This document shows, piece by piece, positions 1 through 6,260 of a DNA stretch of 10,987 nt (position 1 is the stretch's first letter; each line of letters opens with the position of its first letter). Location: assembly GCA_023458855.1 (NCBI GenBank), contig JAEWWQ010000256.1, positions 1 to 10,987 on the forward strand, given 5' to 3'. The position numbers and the translations under genes are program-made. Origin of the DNA: Bacillota bacterium. Its GTDB lineage: Bacteria > Bacillota > Clostridia > Lachnospirales > Lachnospiraceae. A model generated the notes under the pieces. That model did no database searches, was not told where the DNA came from, and saw only the letters and a program-made list of their open reading frames with translations.

Positions 1-382
1 GTATAAGGAAGAACTTGCATGGGAATCAGAGGACTATCCGGAAGAAGAGGAAGAGGAAGAACCTCCGAAACAATATAAGAAAAAAAAGAAAAAGGTAAAA
101 CCTGTTATTGAGGATGAAGAAGAGGATGAAGTAGAAGAGGAAGAAGAACCGGAACCAGTGGTACGTCGTGTGCCAAAGAAGAAAGTCGAGGCTGCGAGAC
201 CGCCAGTCAGAAAAGCAGCTGAAAGTAAGCCAAGAAATTTCCTGGAAGTGGAGGAAATGGATGCGCCAGTTAAGAAAAAAGTAAAAAAGAAACCTGCATT
301 TACACCAGTTTCAGATGACTTAGATCCGGACGATGAAGATACATTTGTATTTATTAATTTAGATGGCGATGATTTGGATTAA
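1..382 (+). CDS. C-terminal end of an unidentified protein with a charged tail (5' partial)
   Basis: An open frame enters from the left edge (first whole codon at position 2) with no stop until TAA at 380-382, giving about 126 visible residues. The segment is highly charged. An acidic run rich in Glu (about residues 14-20) is followed by a Lys cluster, a second Glu/Asp cluster (about 38-48), Arg/Lys-rich stretches with Pro, and a final acidic patch ending in F-V-F-I-N-L-D-G-D-D-L-D. There is no membrane segment, catalytic motif or recognisable domain, so it looks like a disordered cytoplasmic tail. A GTG at 158 could be misread as a start, but the frame is open and has the same composition upstream, so I treat it as internal. 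The gene is separated from the sugar operon by a strong terminator. I do not recognise the family. Confidence 0.7.
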   Translation, partial: YKEELAWESEDYPEEEEEEEPPKQYKKKKKKVKPVIEDEEEDEVEEEEEPEPVVRRVPKKKVEAARPPVRKAAESKPRNFLEVEEMDAPVKKKVKKKPAFTPVSDDLDPDDEDTFVFINLDGDDLD

Positions 383-397
383 GGATAAAGGAATAAA

Positions 398-449
398 GTA
401 AAAAAAGATAGCCGGCAATTGGAAACAATTGCCGGTTATCTTTTTTTAC
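398..449 (+). terminator. Strong bidirectional intrinsic terminator
   Basis: A 23-bp stem pairs 398-420 with 427-449, with one G:U pair and a 6-nt loop (GGAAAC). The base has a run of seven A on the left and seven T on the right, so it can terminate transcription in both directions. It starts 15 nt after the stop codon of the upstream gene and insulates it from the sugar operon. Confidence 0.93.
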
Positions 450-459
450 TTGTTGTTTC

Positions 460-484
460 TTTCGTGAAATGATATTTCACGAAA
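460..484. promoter_or_regulatory. Perfect 11-bp inverted repeat, candidate operator
   Basis: The arms TTTCGTGAAAT (460-470) and ATTTCACGAAA (474-484) are exact reverse complements around a 3-bp centre (GAT). No T-run follows, so it is unlikely to be a terminator. It lies 6 bp upstream of a TTGACA box at 491-496 and about 126 bp upstream of the best promoter. The half-site CACGAAA recurs at 651-657, just after the predicted start of transcription. This suits a dimeric regulator. Which one binds (the RpiR protein of this operon or another) is not shown by the sequence. Confidence 0.5.
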
Positions 485-490
485 TTATGT

Positions 491-518
491 TTGACAAAAT
501 TTGAGCATAGTTTAATAT
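491..518 (+). promoter_or_regulatory. Possible upstream promoter (secondary)
   Basis: A perfect TTGACA at 491-496 is followed after 16 bp by TAATAT at 513-518 (4 of 6 matches to TATAAT). It lies directly after the 460-484 palindrome. An isolated perfect TATAAT at 574-579 has no good -35 partner. Both are weaker than the promoter at 610-638. Confidence 0.35.
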
Positions 519-609
519 GTATATTTTGCACAAAAAATAATGGATTATATCAAAAAATGGAGTAATAATTAGGTATAATGCCAAAAAGAAATATTATTAC
601 ACAAATATA

Positions 610-638
610 TTGACATGAAATAAAAATACATTTAAAAT
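610..638 (+). promoter_or_regulatory. Main sigma-A promoter of the sugar operon
   Basis: TTGACA at 610-615, an exact 17-bp spacer, and TAAAAT at 633-638 (5 of 6 matches). The predicted transcription start is near 645, leaving a leader of about 64 nt that holds a palindrome at 663-682 and the GGGAGGA ribosome site at 694-700 before the solute-binding protein gene. It is the best promoter match in the control region. Confidence 0.75.
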
Positions 639-662
639 TCAAAATGTAAACACGAAACAAAA

Positions 663-682
663 TGTATTCAGTAATGAATACA
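663..682. promoter_or_regulatory. 20-bp palindrome in the operon leader, operator or RNA hairpin
   Basis: TGTATTCAgtaaTGAATACA is a perfect palindrome with 8-bp arms around GTAA, at about +19 to +38 from the predicted transcription start. As DNA this is a good roadblock-type operator position. As RNA it could fold into an A/U-rich hairpin capped by a GNRA-type GUAA tetraloop just upstream of the ribosome site. Sequence alone does not decide between them. The arms are unrelated to those of the 460-484 palindrome, which suggests two different regulators. Confidence 0.5.
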
Positions 683-708
683 AATAACGTATTGGGAGGA
701 CGACATAA

Positions 709-2055
709 ATGAAAATGAGTGCATTTATGAAAAAAAGTCTAGCAACTATGCTAGCAACAGGTATGACAGTTAGTTTGGTCGGATGTGGAAGCTCATCAAC
801 AGAAGCTACACAGACAGAAACAGCACAATCAGCAGAAACTTCTCAGGAGGCAACAACGGAAAGCACAGCAAGTGCAGAGGACATTACTTTGGAATTCCAG
901 CAATGGTGGGGTGTGGAATTACCGGACGGTGTTCTTCAAGAGATTTGTGATGGATTTACGGCAGAATCCGGGGTCAAAATTGAATTATTGAGTAATCCAT
1001 ATGCAGATACCAAAACACAGATCGCTGCAGGCGCAGCAGCAGGAACAATGGCAGATGTAGTAGGCCTGGATGGTTCCTGGGTCTATGATTTTGCAAAACA
1101 GGGTTCTATTGCAAATATGACAGAATTGATGTCAACAGATGGATATGATGATAGTCAGTTGTCAGATCAGATTAAAGTAGATGGCAATACATACATGATA
1201 CCGGTTGTAAATTTTGCATATCCAATGTATGTAAATAAGGATCTCCTGGAATCAGCAGGCATTTCAGAAGTTCCGAAGACTTGGGATGAATTTACGGAAG
1301 CTTGTAAAAAGGTGGTAGCCGCAAATGAAGGAGTCGCAGGATGGGCAATTCCATTATCCACAGAATCTCCAAGCGGTATTCAGAATAACTTTATGAGCTG
1401 GTTATGGGCTTCAGGCGGAACGATGTTAAAAGACGGAAAACCTGCTTTGACAGACAATCAGTTTATGGCTGATACCGTAGATTTTGTAAAAGGATTATTT
1501 GATGCAGATCTGGTAGCACCAGGTGCTTATTCTATGAAAGAAGCAGATATGGTAGAAGAATTTACAAACGGACGTGTTGCATTTATGACGGATTCTCTTG
1601 CACACTTAACAACGATTAAGAAAGAAGCACCAGATCTGAATTTTGAATTCATGCCGGTTCCGGTACAGGAAGGTTATACAGGCAAAAGCGGTATGGATGT
1701 AGCTAACTGGGGTATTGGTGTTGCAGAAAATTGTGAACATAAAGCAGAAGCTATGAAATTCATAGAATATTTAATGAGCCCTGAGGTAAATGCAAAACTT
1801 GCAGTGTACGCAAATGCCTTCCCAGGAAATGTAAATGCAAAACCAGATTATTCACAAGCAGATGAGTTATTTGTAAAAGCATATGAATTATACCTGCAAT
1901 GCTATGCAATAAATGAATTTACAGGACTTCCTACATCAGAAGAACTAATGAGACAATTTGACGAGCAATTACAGTTATATATTGACGGTGATACCGCTTC
2001 AACAGCAGATATGTTGTCTGCAACACAAGAGATTTGGATGGAAGCATTTCAGTAA
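709..2055 (+). CDS. Sugar ABC transporter solute-binding lipoprotein (family 1, MalE-like)
   Basis: Captures a sugar outside the cell and delivers it to the two permeases encoded next. Residues 1-26 form a lipoprotein signal: a basic start, a hydrophobic core and the lipobox L-V-G-C with lipidated Cys26. A Ser/Thr/Glu/Gln-rich linker follows (about 27-55), typical of membrane-tethered clostridial binding proteins, then a bilobed SBP_bac_1 domain to residue 448. Seen are an N-lobe opening with F-Q-Q-W-W, the A-D-V-V motif near residue 120, and the family's usual length. The start has GGGAGGA 8 nt upstream, and translation from here gives a proper signal. It is the first gene of the operon. A 12-bp hairpin follows the stop. 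The ligand cannot be read from the sequence; the downstream enzymes suggest a monosaccharide or short glycoside handled through a ketose. Confidence 0.93.
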   Translation: MKMSAFMKKSLATMLATGMTVSLVGCGSSSTEATQTETAQSAETSQEATTESTASAEDITLEFQQWWGVELPDGVLQEICDGFTAESGVKIELLSNPYADTKTQIAAGAAAGTMADVVGLDGSWVYDFAKQGSIANMTELMSTDGYDDSQLSDQIKVDGNTYMIPVVNFAYPMYVNKDLLESAGISEVPKTWDEFTEACKKVVAANEGVAGWAIPLSTESPSGIQNNFMSWLWASGGTMLKDGKPALTDNQFMADTVDFVKGLFDADLVAPGAYSMKEADMVEEFTNGRVAFMTDSLAHLTTIKKEAPDLNFEFMPVPVQEGYTGKSGMDVANWGIGVAENCEHKAEAMKFIEYLMSPEVNAKLAVYANAFPGNVNAKPDYSQADELFVKAYELYLQCYAINEFTGLPTSEELMRQFDEQLQLYIDGDTASTADMLSATQEIWMEAFQ

Positions 2056-2062
2056 GAACAGA

Positions 2063-2094
2063 ATCGGGCTGCATGATAAGTGATGCAGCCCGAT
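2063..2094 (+). promoter_or_regulatory. Intercistronic hairpin between binding protein and first permease
   Basis: A perfect 12-bp stem pairs 2063-2074 with 2083-2094 around an 8-nt loop (GATAAGTG), starting 8 nt after the binding-protein stop. There is no T-run, so it is not a standard terminator. Similar hairpins between solute-binding protein and permease genes are known to block 3' exonucleases, giving more binding protein than permease. It contains the earlier GTG (2080) and ATG (2083) codons of the permease frame, which argues against starting there. Confidence 0.6.
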
Positions 2095-2100
2095 ATCAAG

Positions 2101-2108
2101 AAGGAGGG
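2101..2108 (+). promoter_or_regulatory. Ribosome binding site that sets the permease start at TTG 2119
   Basis: AAGGAGGG is a near-perfect Shine-Dalgarno sequence. It lies downstream of the GTG/ATG at 2080/2083 and only 1 nt before the ATG at 2110, too close for use. The in-frame TTG at 2119 is 10 nt away, the only reasonable spacing. Confidence 0.6.
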
Positions 2109-2118
2109 AATGAGTAAG

Positions 2119-3045
2119 TTGACTAAGGAAAGAAAAACAACTCAAAAGGATAGCAGCGATAAGATGTTACAGACGATCAAAAGAAAGTGCGAACCTTACT
2201 TATATCTCCTGCCGACAATTGTGCTAATGCTTCTATTGTTGATTATCCCAATCTGTATGGTGGTGCGATACTCGTTTTTTGATAATGTAATTATCAACAA
2301 AAATCCTGTATTCGTTGGACTAAAGAATTATAGCAAGATATTATCAGATAAAACATTTTTTGTTGCAGTTAAAAACACATTGTTTTTTGTTGGCGTCAGT
2401 GTAGTTGTGCATATGCTTTTGGGAATGTTGTTTGCCATGCTTCTCAATACAAGATATATCGGAACAAAGTCAAAAGCAATTTTTAGAGTGATATATGCAT
2501 TACCATGGATGTTTACGGCGTCGGTTATAGCAATATTGTGGAAAATGATGATGAATCCCAATGGTGTTATTAATTACCTGTTACAGATTACCAATCTGAC
2601 CAGTTCGCAGATAGAATGGCTGGGATCCAGGGATTTCGCATTACTTTCAGTTACCTTGATTAATATATGGGCAGGATATCCATTTTATATGGTTAGTATT
2701 TTAGCAGGACTTCAGGGAATATCTACAGATCTTTATGAAGCTTCTGCAATTGACGGGGCCAATGCAGTACAACAATTCTTTCGCATTACGATTCCTCAAT
2801 TAAAACCAATTTTGATTAGTTTACTAATGTTGGATTTTGTGTGGACGATACAACAATTTGCTATGATTTGGATGACCACAGGAGGAGGACCGATTAATGC
2901 TACAGAAATGATAAGTACTTTCATTTATAAACAGGGATTTAGTAAATATCAGTATTCACAGGCATCTGCATCAGCGGTAATCTTACTGGTAGTTTGTTCT
3001 ATCATAGCAATTTTCTATGTGCGTCATCAGAGAGAGAGGGACTGA
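2119..3045 (+). CDS. Sugar ABC transporter permease, MalF type
   Basis: One of two membrane subunits forming the sugar channel. From TTG 2119 the protein has 308 residues: a short basic cytoplasmic tail, then about six membrane helices (roughly 26-48, 84-106, 118-140, 171-193, 228-248 and 283-302). The conserved EAA loop that docks to the ATPase begins at Glu207 (E-A-S-A-I-D-G-A followed by I-T-I-P-Q-L). This is the MalF/CUT1 type. Longer starts at GTG 2080, ATG 2083 or ATG 2110 are possible, but the first two lie in a hairpin and the third is 1 nt from the ribosome site. The stop is 2 nt before the next permease. No ATP-binding subunit is encoded in the window, so a shared MsmK-like ATPase elsewhere probably powers it (inference). 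Confidence 0.9.
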   Translation: MTKERKTTQKDSSDKMLQTIKRKCEPYLYLLPTIVLMLLLLIIPICMVVRYSFFDNVIINKNPVFVGLKNYSKILSDKTFFVAVKNTLFFVGVSVVVHMLLGMLFAMLLNTRYIGTKSKAIFRVIYALPWMFTASVIAILWKMMMNPNGVINYLLQITNLTSSQIEWLGSRDFALLSVTLINIWAGYPFYMVSILAGLQGISTDLYEASAIDGANAVQQFFRITIPQLKPILISLLMLDFVWTIQQFAMIWMTTGGGPINATEMISTFIYKQGFSKYQYSQASASAVILLVVCSIIAIFYVRHQRERD

Positions 3046-3047
3046 TT

Positions 3048-3884
3048 ATGGTAGGAAAGAAAAAATGGTATATAAAAATAATAATTATGATCTTACTGGT
3101 AGCAGGAGCACTATTTTCAGGATTTCCGATATTGTGGATGGTATTGAGTTCATTTAAACCAAATGCAGAAATCTTTGCCTGGCCTCCAACATGGATATCA
3201 AAGAATTTCACTTTTACAGCGTATAGTTCTATTTTTCATAATCCGGAGGAAGTCAGATTTTTTATCAACAGCTATTGCATTGCAATCATCGTAGTTATCT
3301 TTACACTTATCATTGGTATCCTTGCATCCTATAGCTTCAGCCGTTTTGATTTTCCGGGAAAAGGTGTCATCAATACCATAATTGTCAGTGTGCAGGCAGT
3401 ACCGCCGATTACACTTCTGATTCCCTACCTGAGCTTGATTGTAAGCCTGAGATTATATAATACCTATGGAGCATTGATACTTACTTACATGCTGTTTACA
3501 TTACCCTATGCAATCTTAATGATTACAGGATACATGAATACACTCCCGAAAGATCTGGATGAAGCAGTAATGATTGATGGAGGCTCAAGGTTCAGAGCCC
3601 TTTGGACAATATTGGTTCCGGTATCAGTTCCAGGTCTGGTCTCAGTAGGGATGTACACATTTATGCAGGCATGGAATGAATATTTATTTGCATTAGCGTT
3701 GACCAAAACAAATGAAATGCGAACAGTACCGGTTGGAATCAGCTTGTTGATGGGGCAGCATGCATATGAATGGAATCAAATGATGTCCATGAGTGTATTG
3801 GGCTCATTACCAGTACTATTGCTCTTTTTATTCTTCCAGCGCTATTTTATCGCTGGTATGACAGCAGGAGCTGTTAAAAATTAA
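3048..3884 (+). CDS. Sugar ABC transporter permease, MalG type
   Basis: Partner membrane subunit of the importer, 278 residues. A basic start (V-G-K-K-K-W) leads into the first helix (about 8-30), and further helices run to the C-terminus. The EAA loop starts at Glu172 (E-A-V-M-I-D-G-G then L-V-P-V-S-V-P-G), which marks the MalG/CUT1 branch. The C-terminus ends G-M-T-A-G-A-V-K-N, typical of MalG proteins. The start at 3048 is chosen because GAGAGAGGG lies 7 nt upstream and it follows the previous stop by 2 nt. The in-frame ATG at 2994 would add 18 residues overlapping the first permease and has no ribosome site. It is translationally coupled to the first permease. Confidence 0.93.
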   Translation: MVGKKKWYIKIIIMILLVAGALFSGFPILWMVLSSFKPNAEIFAWPPTWISKNFTFTAYSSIFHNPEEVRFFINSYCIAIIVVIFTLIIGILASYSFSRFDFPGKGVINTIIVSVQAVPPITLLIPYLSLIVSLRLYNTYGALILTYMLFTLPYAILMITGYMNTLPKDLDEAVMIDGGSRFRALWTILVPVSVPGLVSVGMYTFMQAWNEYLFALALTKTNEMRTVPVGISLLMGQHAYEWNQMMSMSVLGSLPVLLLFLFFQRYFIAGMTAGAVKN

Positions 3885-3939
3885 AAACGTATGATTTACC
3901 GGAAACGGGAATCTAATAAAAAAATCGGAGGACAAAATT

Positions 3940-4797
3940 ATGTTACTGAATATGAAGGAACTTTTAAGCGTTGCAAACAAAAACAATTTTGCAGTGCCCG
4001 CATTTAACATTAGCTCTTATGCAATGTTTAACGGAATCATGGAGGCTTCGGAGGAAAAAAATGCACCGGTCATTATTGCAATTCATCCGGATGAATTGAG
4101 CCATATTGGAGCAGATGTCATTCAGGCAATCAGGCAGAGAGCTTATAAATCAGAGGTGCCTGTCTGCATTCACTTGGATCATGGTGCATCTTTTGAACAG
4201 ATTATGGTTGCCATCAAATCCGGGTATACATCAGTTATGATTGATGGTTCCAGCCTTCCATTTGAAGATAATATCGCTCTTTGCAAAAAAGTATGTGAAG
4301 CAGCACACGCAGCAGATATATCTGTAGAAGGTGAACTGGGAACAATCGGAACAACCGATTCCACAGAAACAGCAAATCAGGTAATTATTTATACAAAACC
4401 GGATGATGCAGTTAAATTTGTAAAGGAAACCGGTGTTGATACTCTGGCAATTGCAATAGGAACATGCCACGGACTATATCCGGCTGGAATGAAACCGGAA
4501 TTAAGATTAGATTTACTAAAAGAAATCAAATCCAAAGTATCTATTCCGCTGGTACTTCATGGAGGATCCAATAATCCGGATAAGGAAATTGGAGAATCCG
4601 TAACATTAGGTGTAAATAAGATCAATATCTCCAGTGATATTAAAGCAGCATATTATATTAAAATGAGAGAAGTTCTGAAAGATGATGGACTTAGAGAACC
4701 AAATATAATTGAGCCGCCTTGTATGGAAGCGATGAAAGAAGTCGCATATCACAAAATCCAGCTTTTCAAGGCTGATGGAAAGGCTGCACTTTATTAA
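3940..4797 (+). CDS. Class II (zinc) ketose-phosphate aldolase family protein
   Basis: Cytoplasmic class II aldolase of 285 residues, a normal length. These enzymes cleave ketose 1-phosphates or 1,6-bisphosphates to DHAP plus an aldehyde. Visible active-site elements are H-L-D-H-G at 78-82 (catalytic Asp80, zinc His81), E-G-E at 130-132, G-T-C-H-G at 175-178 (zinc His177), H-G-G-S at 207-210 (zinc His207) and K-I-N-I-S-S-D at 227-233 for the DHAP phosphate. The H-G-G-S-N-N-P and I-N-I-S-S-D forms differ from classical fructose-bisphosphate aldolase and, from memory, resemble the YdjI/GatY/IolJ-like ketose-phosphate aldolases. The start has CGGAGGA 8 nt upstream. It sits 55 nt after the permease and before a sugar kinase, which suggests a dedicated kinase-aldolase pair. 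Exact substrate unknown. Confidence 0.88.
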   Translation: MLLNMKELLSVANKNNFAVPAFNISSYAMFNGIMEASEEKNAPVIIAIHPDELSHIGADVIQAIRQRAYKSEVPVCIHLDHGASFEQIMVAIKSGYTSVMIDGSSLPFEDNIALCKKVCEAAHAADISVEGELGTIGTTDSTETANQVIIYTKPDDAVKFVKETGVDTLAIAIGTCHGLYPAGMKPELRLDLLKEIKSKVSIPLVLHGGSNNPDKEIGESVTLGVNKINISSDIKAAYYIKMREVLKDDGLREPNIIEPPCMEAMKEVAYHKIQLFKADGKAALY

Positions 4798-4809
4798 TTA
4801 AATGTAACT

Positions 4810-4836
4810 TGAGAAACACGCTTTGCGTGTTTCTCA
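4810..4836 (+). promoter_or_regulatory. 12-bp hairpin between aldolase and kinase genes
   Basis: A perfect stem pairs 4810-4821 with 4825-4836 around a TTT loop (right arm GCGTGTTTCTCA). It starts 12 nt after the aldolase stop. No T-tract follows, so it is more likely an mRNA-processing or stability element, or a leaky attenuator, than a full terminator. Confidence 0.5.
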
Positions 4837-4886
4837 TAGTTCATGACAAAATAGTAATCATAGAATAAGGAAGTGGAGCAGCCAGA

Positions 4887-6200
4887 ATGAAAATAGAAGA
4901 AAAATATATAAAAACTTACCAAGAAATGGAGCAGCTGATTGCAGACAGAATCGCGAATAATGCTTTTACAGCAATGGGATACACCAGTAATCTGGATATT
5001 CTGTGCGACTTTCAGATAGAGACATTCAATCAGCTTCTACATAAGTATCTCCCGAATACAGACCTTAATACGATGAAGGCAGCAAAAGAAATCACCTCGA
5101 TGGAAGAATTTCTGGAAAGCATTGTGTATTTTTGTATTCACGGAATTGGCGGAGAAGTTGACATCGCAGATTTTGACATTATAAAGGATACCTTTGCACT
5201 CAAAATGGGTATGGGCGGAACAGCGACACAGGCAGCCATGGCATTAGCAGCGGTAGGCTGTCCTTCTATTGTTCATTTAACGGATGATTCCAAAGAGGTA
5301 TGTGATATTTTAAATTCACCCCATATTTATACGATTACCGAAGAAGGAGAAATTGTTCATACAGATCAGATCATACAGGCGGCAGAGCAAGAGATACACT
5401 ACATTATTCAGTTTAAAAAGGGTGATATCGTTTGTCTTGGCAGTCAGCAGATTGCGATTCCGACATCCAACAGGCTTATTATAACGAAAATCACAGTGAA
5501 TGAGACATTACCCTTTTCAGATGCCTATTTTTCCTATATAGAAACGCATGCCACAGATATTAAAAGCAATGTACTTTCAAGTTTTAATGCAATTCAGGAG
5601 AAGGGTATTCTGGAAGAAAGACTTGCCTATGTGAAAAATCATATTCAAAAATATAAAATGAGCAATAAAGATGGAATTGTATATTTTGAAGATGCACATT
5701 ACCATAATAGACAGATAAGGCAGTTGTGTCTGGAAATGATATATCCGTCTGTTGATATTCTGAGTCTGAATGAAGAAGAATTGGAATATACGCTTGGCAT
5801 GTATGATTTTCCAATTGATACGAACGATATAAATTCCTGTATCATGGGAGTCGCCTATATGAAAGAAAGATTCTCAATTAAAAAGGGGATTATCGTACAC
5901 ACAAAAGACTATTCCATGTATTTGGGAGAAGAATTGCAGGCAGATATTGAAAAAGGCTTAATCATGGGTAATATGCTGGCCACTGCAAAAGCAGTCAATG
6001 GCTGGTATGGAACAAAAGAACAAATAGGAGAAGTAATAAAATTGCCGTTAAGTGAAAAGGGAATTCGGAATAGAGAAATAATTCAGGAAGAGCATTTCCC
6101 TTATGCTGTTACGTTAGTACCTTCTAAATATATTGATAAACCGAAGTATACGATTGGATTAGGTGACTCCTTTGTTGCCGGAGTACAGATGTGTTTTTAA
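4887..6200 (+). CDS. ADP-dependent phosphofructokinase/glucokinase family sugar kinase
   Basis: Ribokinase-fold kinase of 437 residues, most like the ADP_PFK_GK family, which uses ADP rather than ATP in archaeal members. Seen are an N-terminal sugar-site motif G-Y-T-S-N-L-D near 31-37, the glycine-rich G-M-G-G-T-A-T-Q at 108-115, the N-x-x-E metal motif at Asn295-Glu298 (S-L-N-E-E-E-L), and the C-terminal G-L-G-D anion hole with catalytic Asp427, 10 residues before the end. Ordinary PfkB kinases are nearer 300 residues, so the length supports the ADP type. Where archaeal enzymes have H-x-E, this one shows Y-F-E (266-268). The start has GTGGAG 8 nt upstream. Lying after the aldolase, it probably makes that enzyme's phosphorylated ketose substrate. 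Nucleotide and sugar specificity are not proven by the sequence. Confidence 0.75.
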   Translation: MKIEEKYIKTYQEMEQLIADRIANNAFTAMGYTSNLDILCDFQIETFNQLLHKYLPNTDLNTMKAAKEITSMEEFLESIVYFCIHGIGGEVDIADFDIIKDTFALKMGMGGTATQAAMALAAVGCPSIVHLTDDSKEVCDILNSPHIYTITEEGEIVHTDQIIQAAEQEIHYIIQFKKGDIVCLGSQQIAIPTSNRLIITKITVNETLPFSDAYFSYIETHATDIKSNVLSSFNAIQEKGILEERLAYVKNHIQKYKMSNKDGIVYFEDAHYHNRQIRQLCLEMIYPSVDILSLNEEELEYTLGMYDFPIDTNDINSCIMGVAYMKERFSIKKGIIVHTKDYSMYLGEELQADIEKGLIMGNMLATAKAVNGWYGTKEQIGEVIKLPLSEKGIRNREIIQEEHFPYAVTLVPSKYIDKPKYTIGLGDSFVAGVQMCF

Positions 6201-6260
6201 TAAAAAACTTGAAAATACGTGTAATTTGCTGCAATATAGAGATGTAAAAGGAGGTACATA

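Noticed and set aside
644..660. cre-like CcpA site (ATGTAAACACGAAACAA) at the predicted transcription start
   Set aside because: It resembles a catabolite-response element, but the central CG is displaced and several key positions mismatch. Too weak to call.
2080..2118. Longer permease start at GTG 2080, ATG 2083 or ATG 2110
   Set aside because: The first two lie in a perfect hairpin with no ribosome site before them. The third is 1 nt from the Shine-Dalgarno sequence.
2994..3047. Longer start for the second permease at ATG 2994
   Set aside because: It would overlap the first permease by 52 nt, has no ribosome site, and adds residues unlike a permease N-terminus.
2981..3102. 12-bp direct repeat TCTTACTGGTAG at 2981 and 3091
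   Set aside because: Both copies encode similar hydrophobic residues in membrane helices of the two permeases; best explained by chance and composition.
4843..4866. Internal promoter before the kinase (ATGACA and TAGAAT)
   Set aside because: The spacing between the two boxes is only 12 bp, too short for a sigma-A promoter.
6209..6237. Internal promoter before the RpiR gene (TTGAAA, 17 bp, CAATAT)
   Set aside because: The -10 matches only 3 of 6 positions; not supportable without transcript data.
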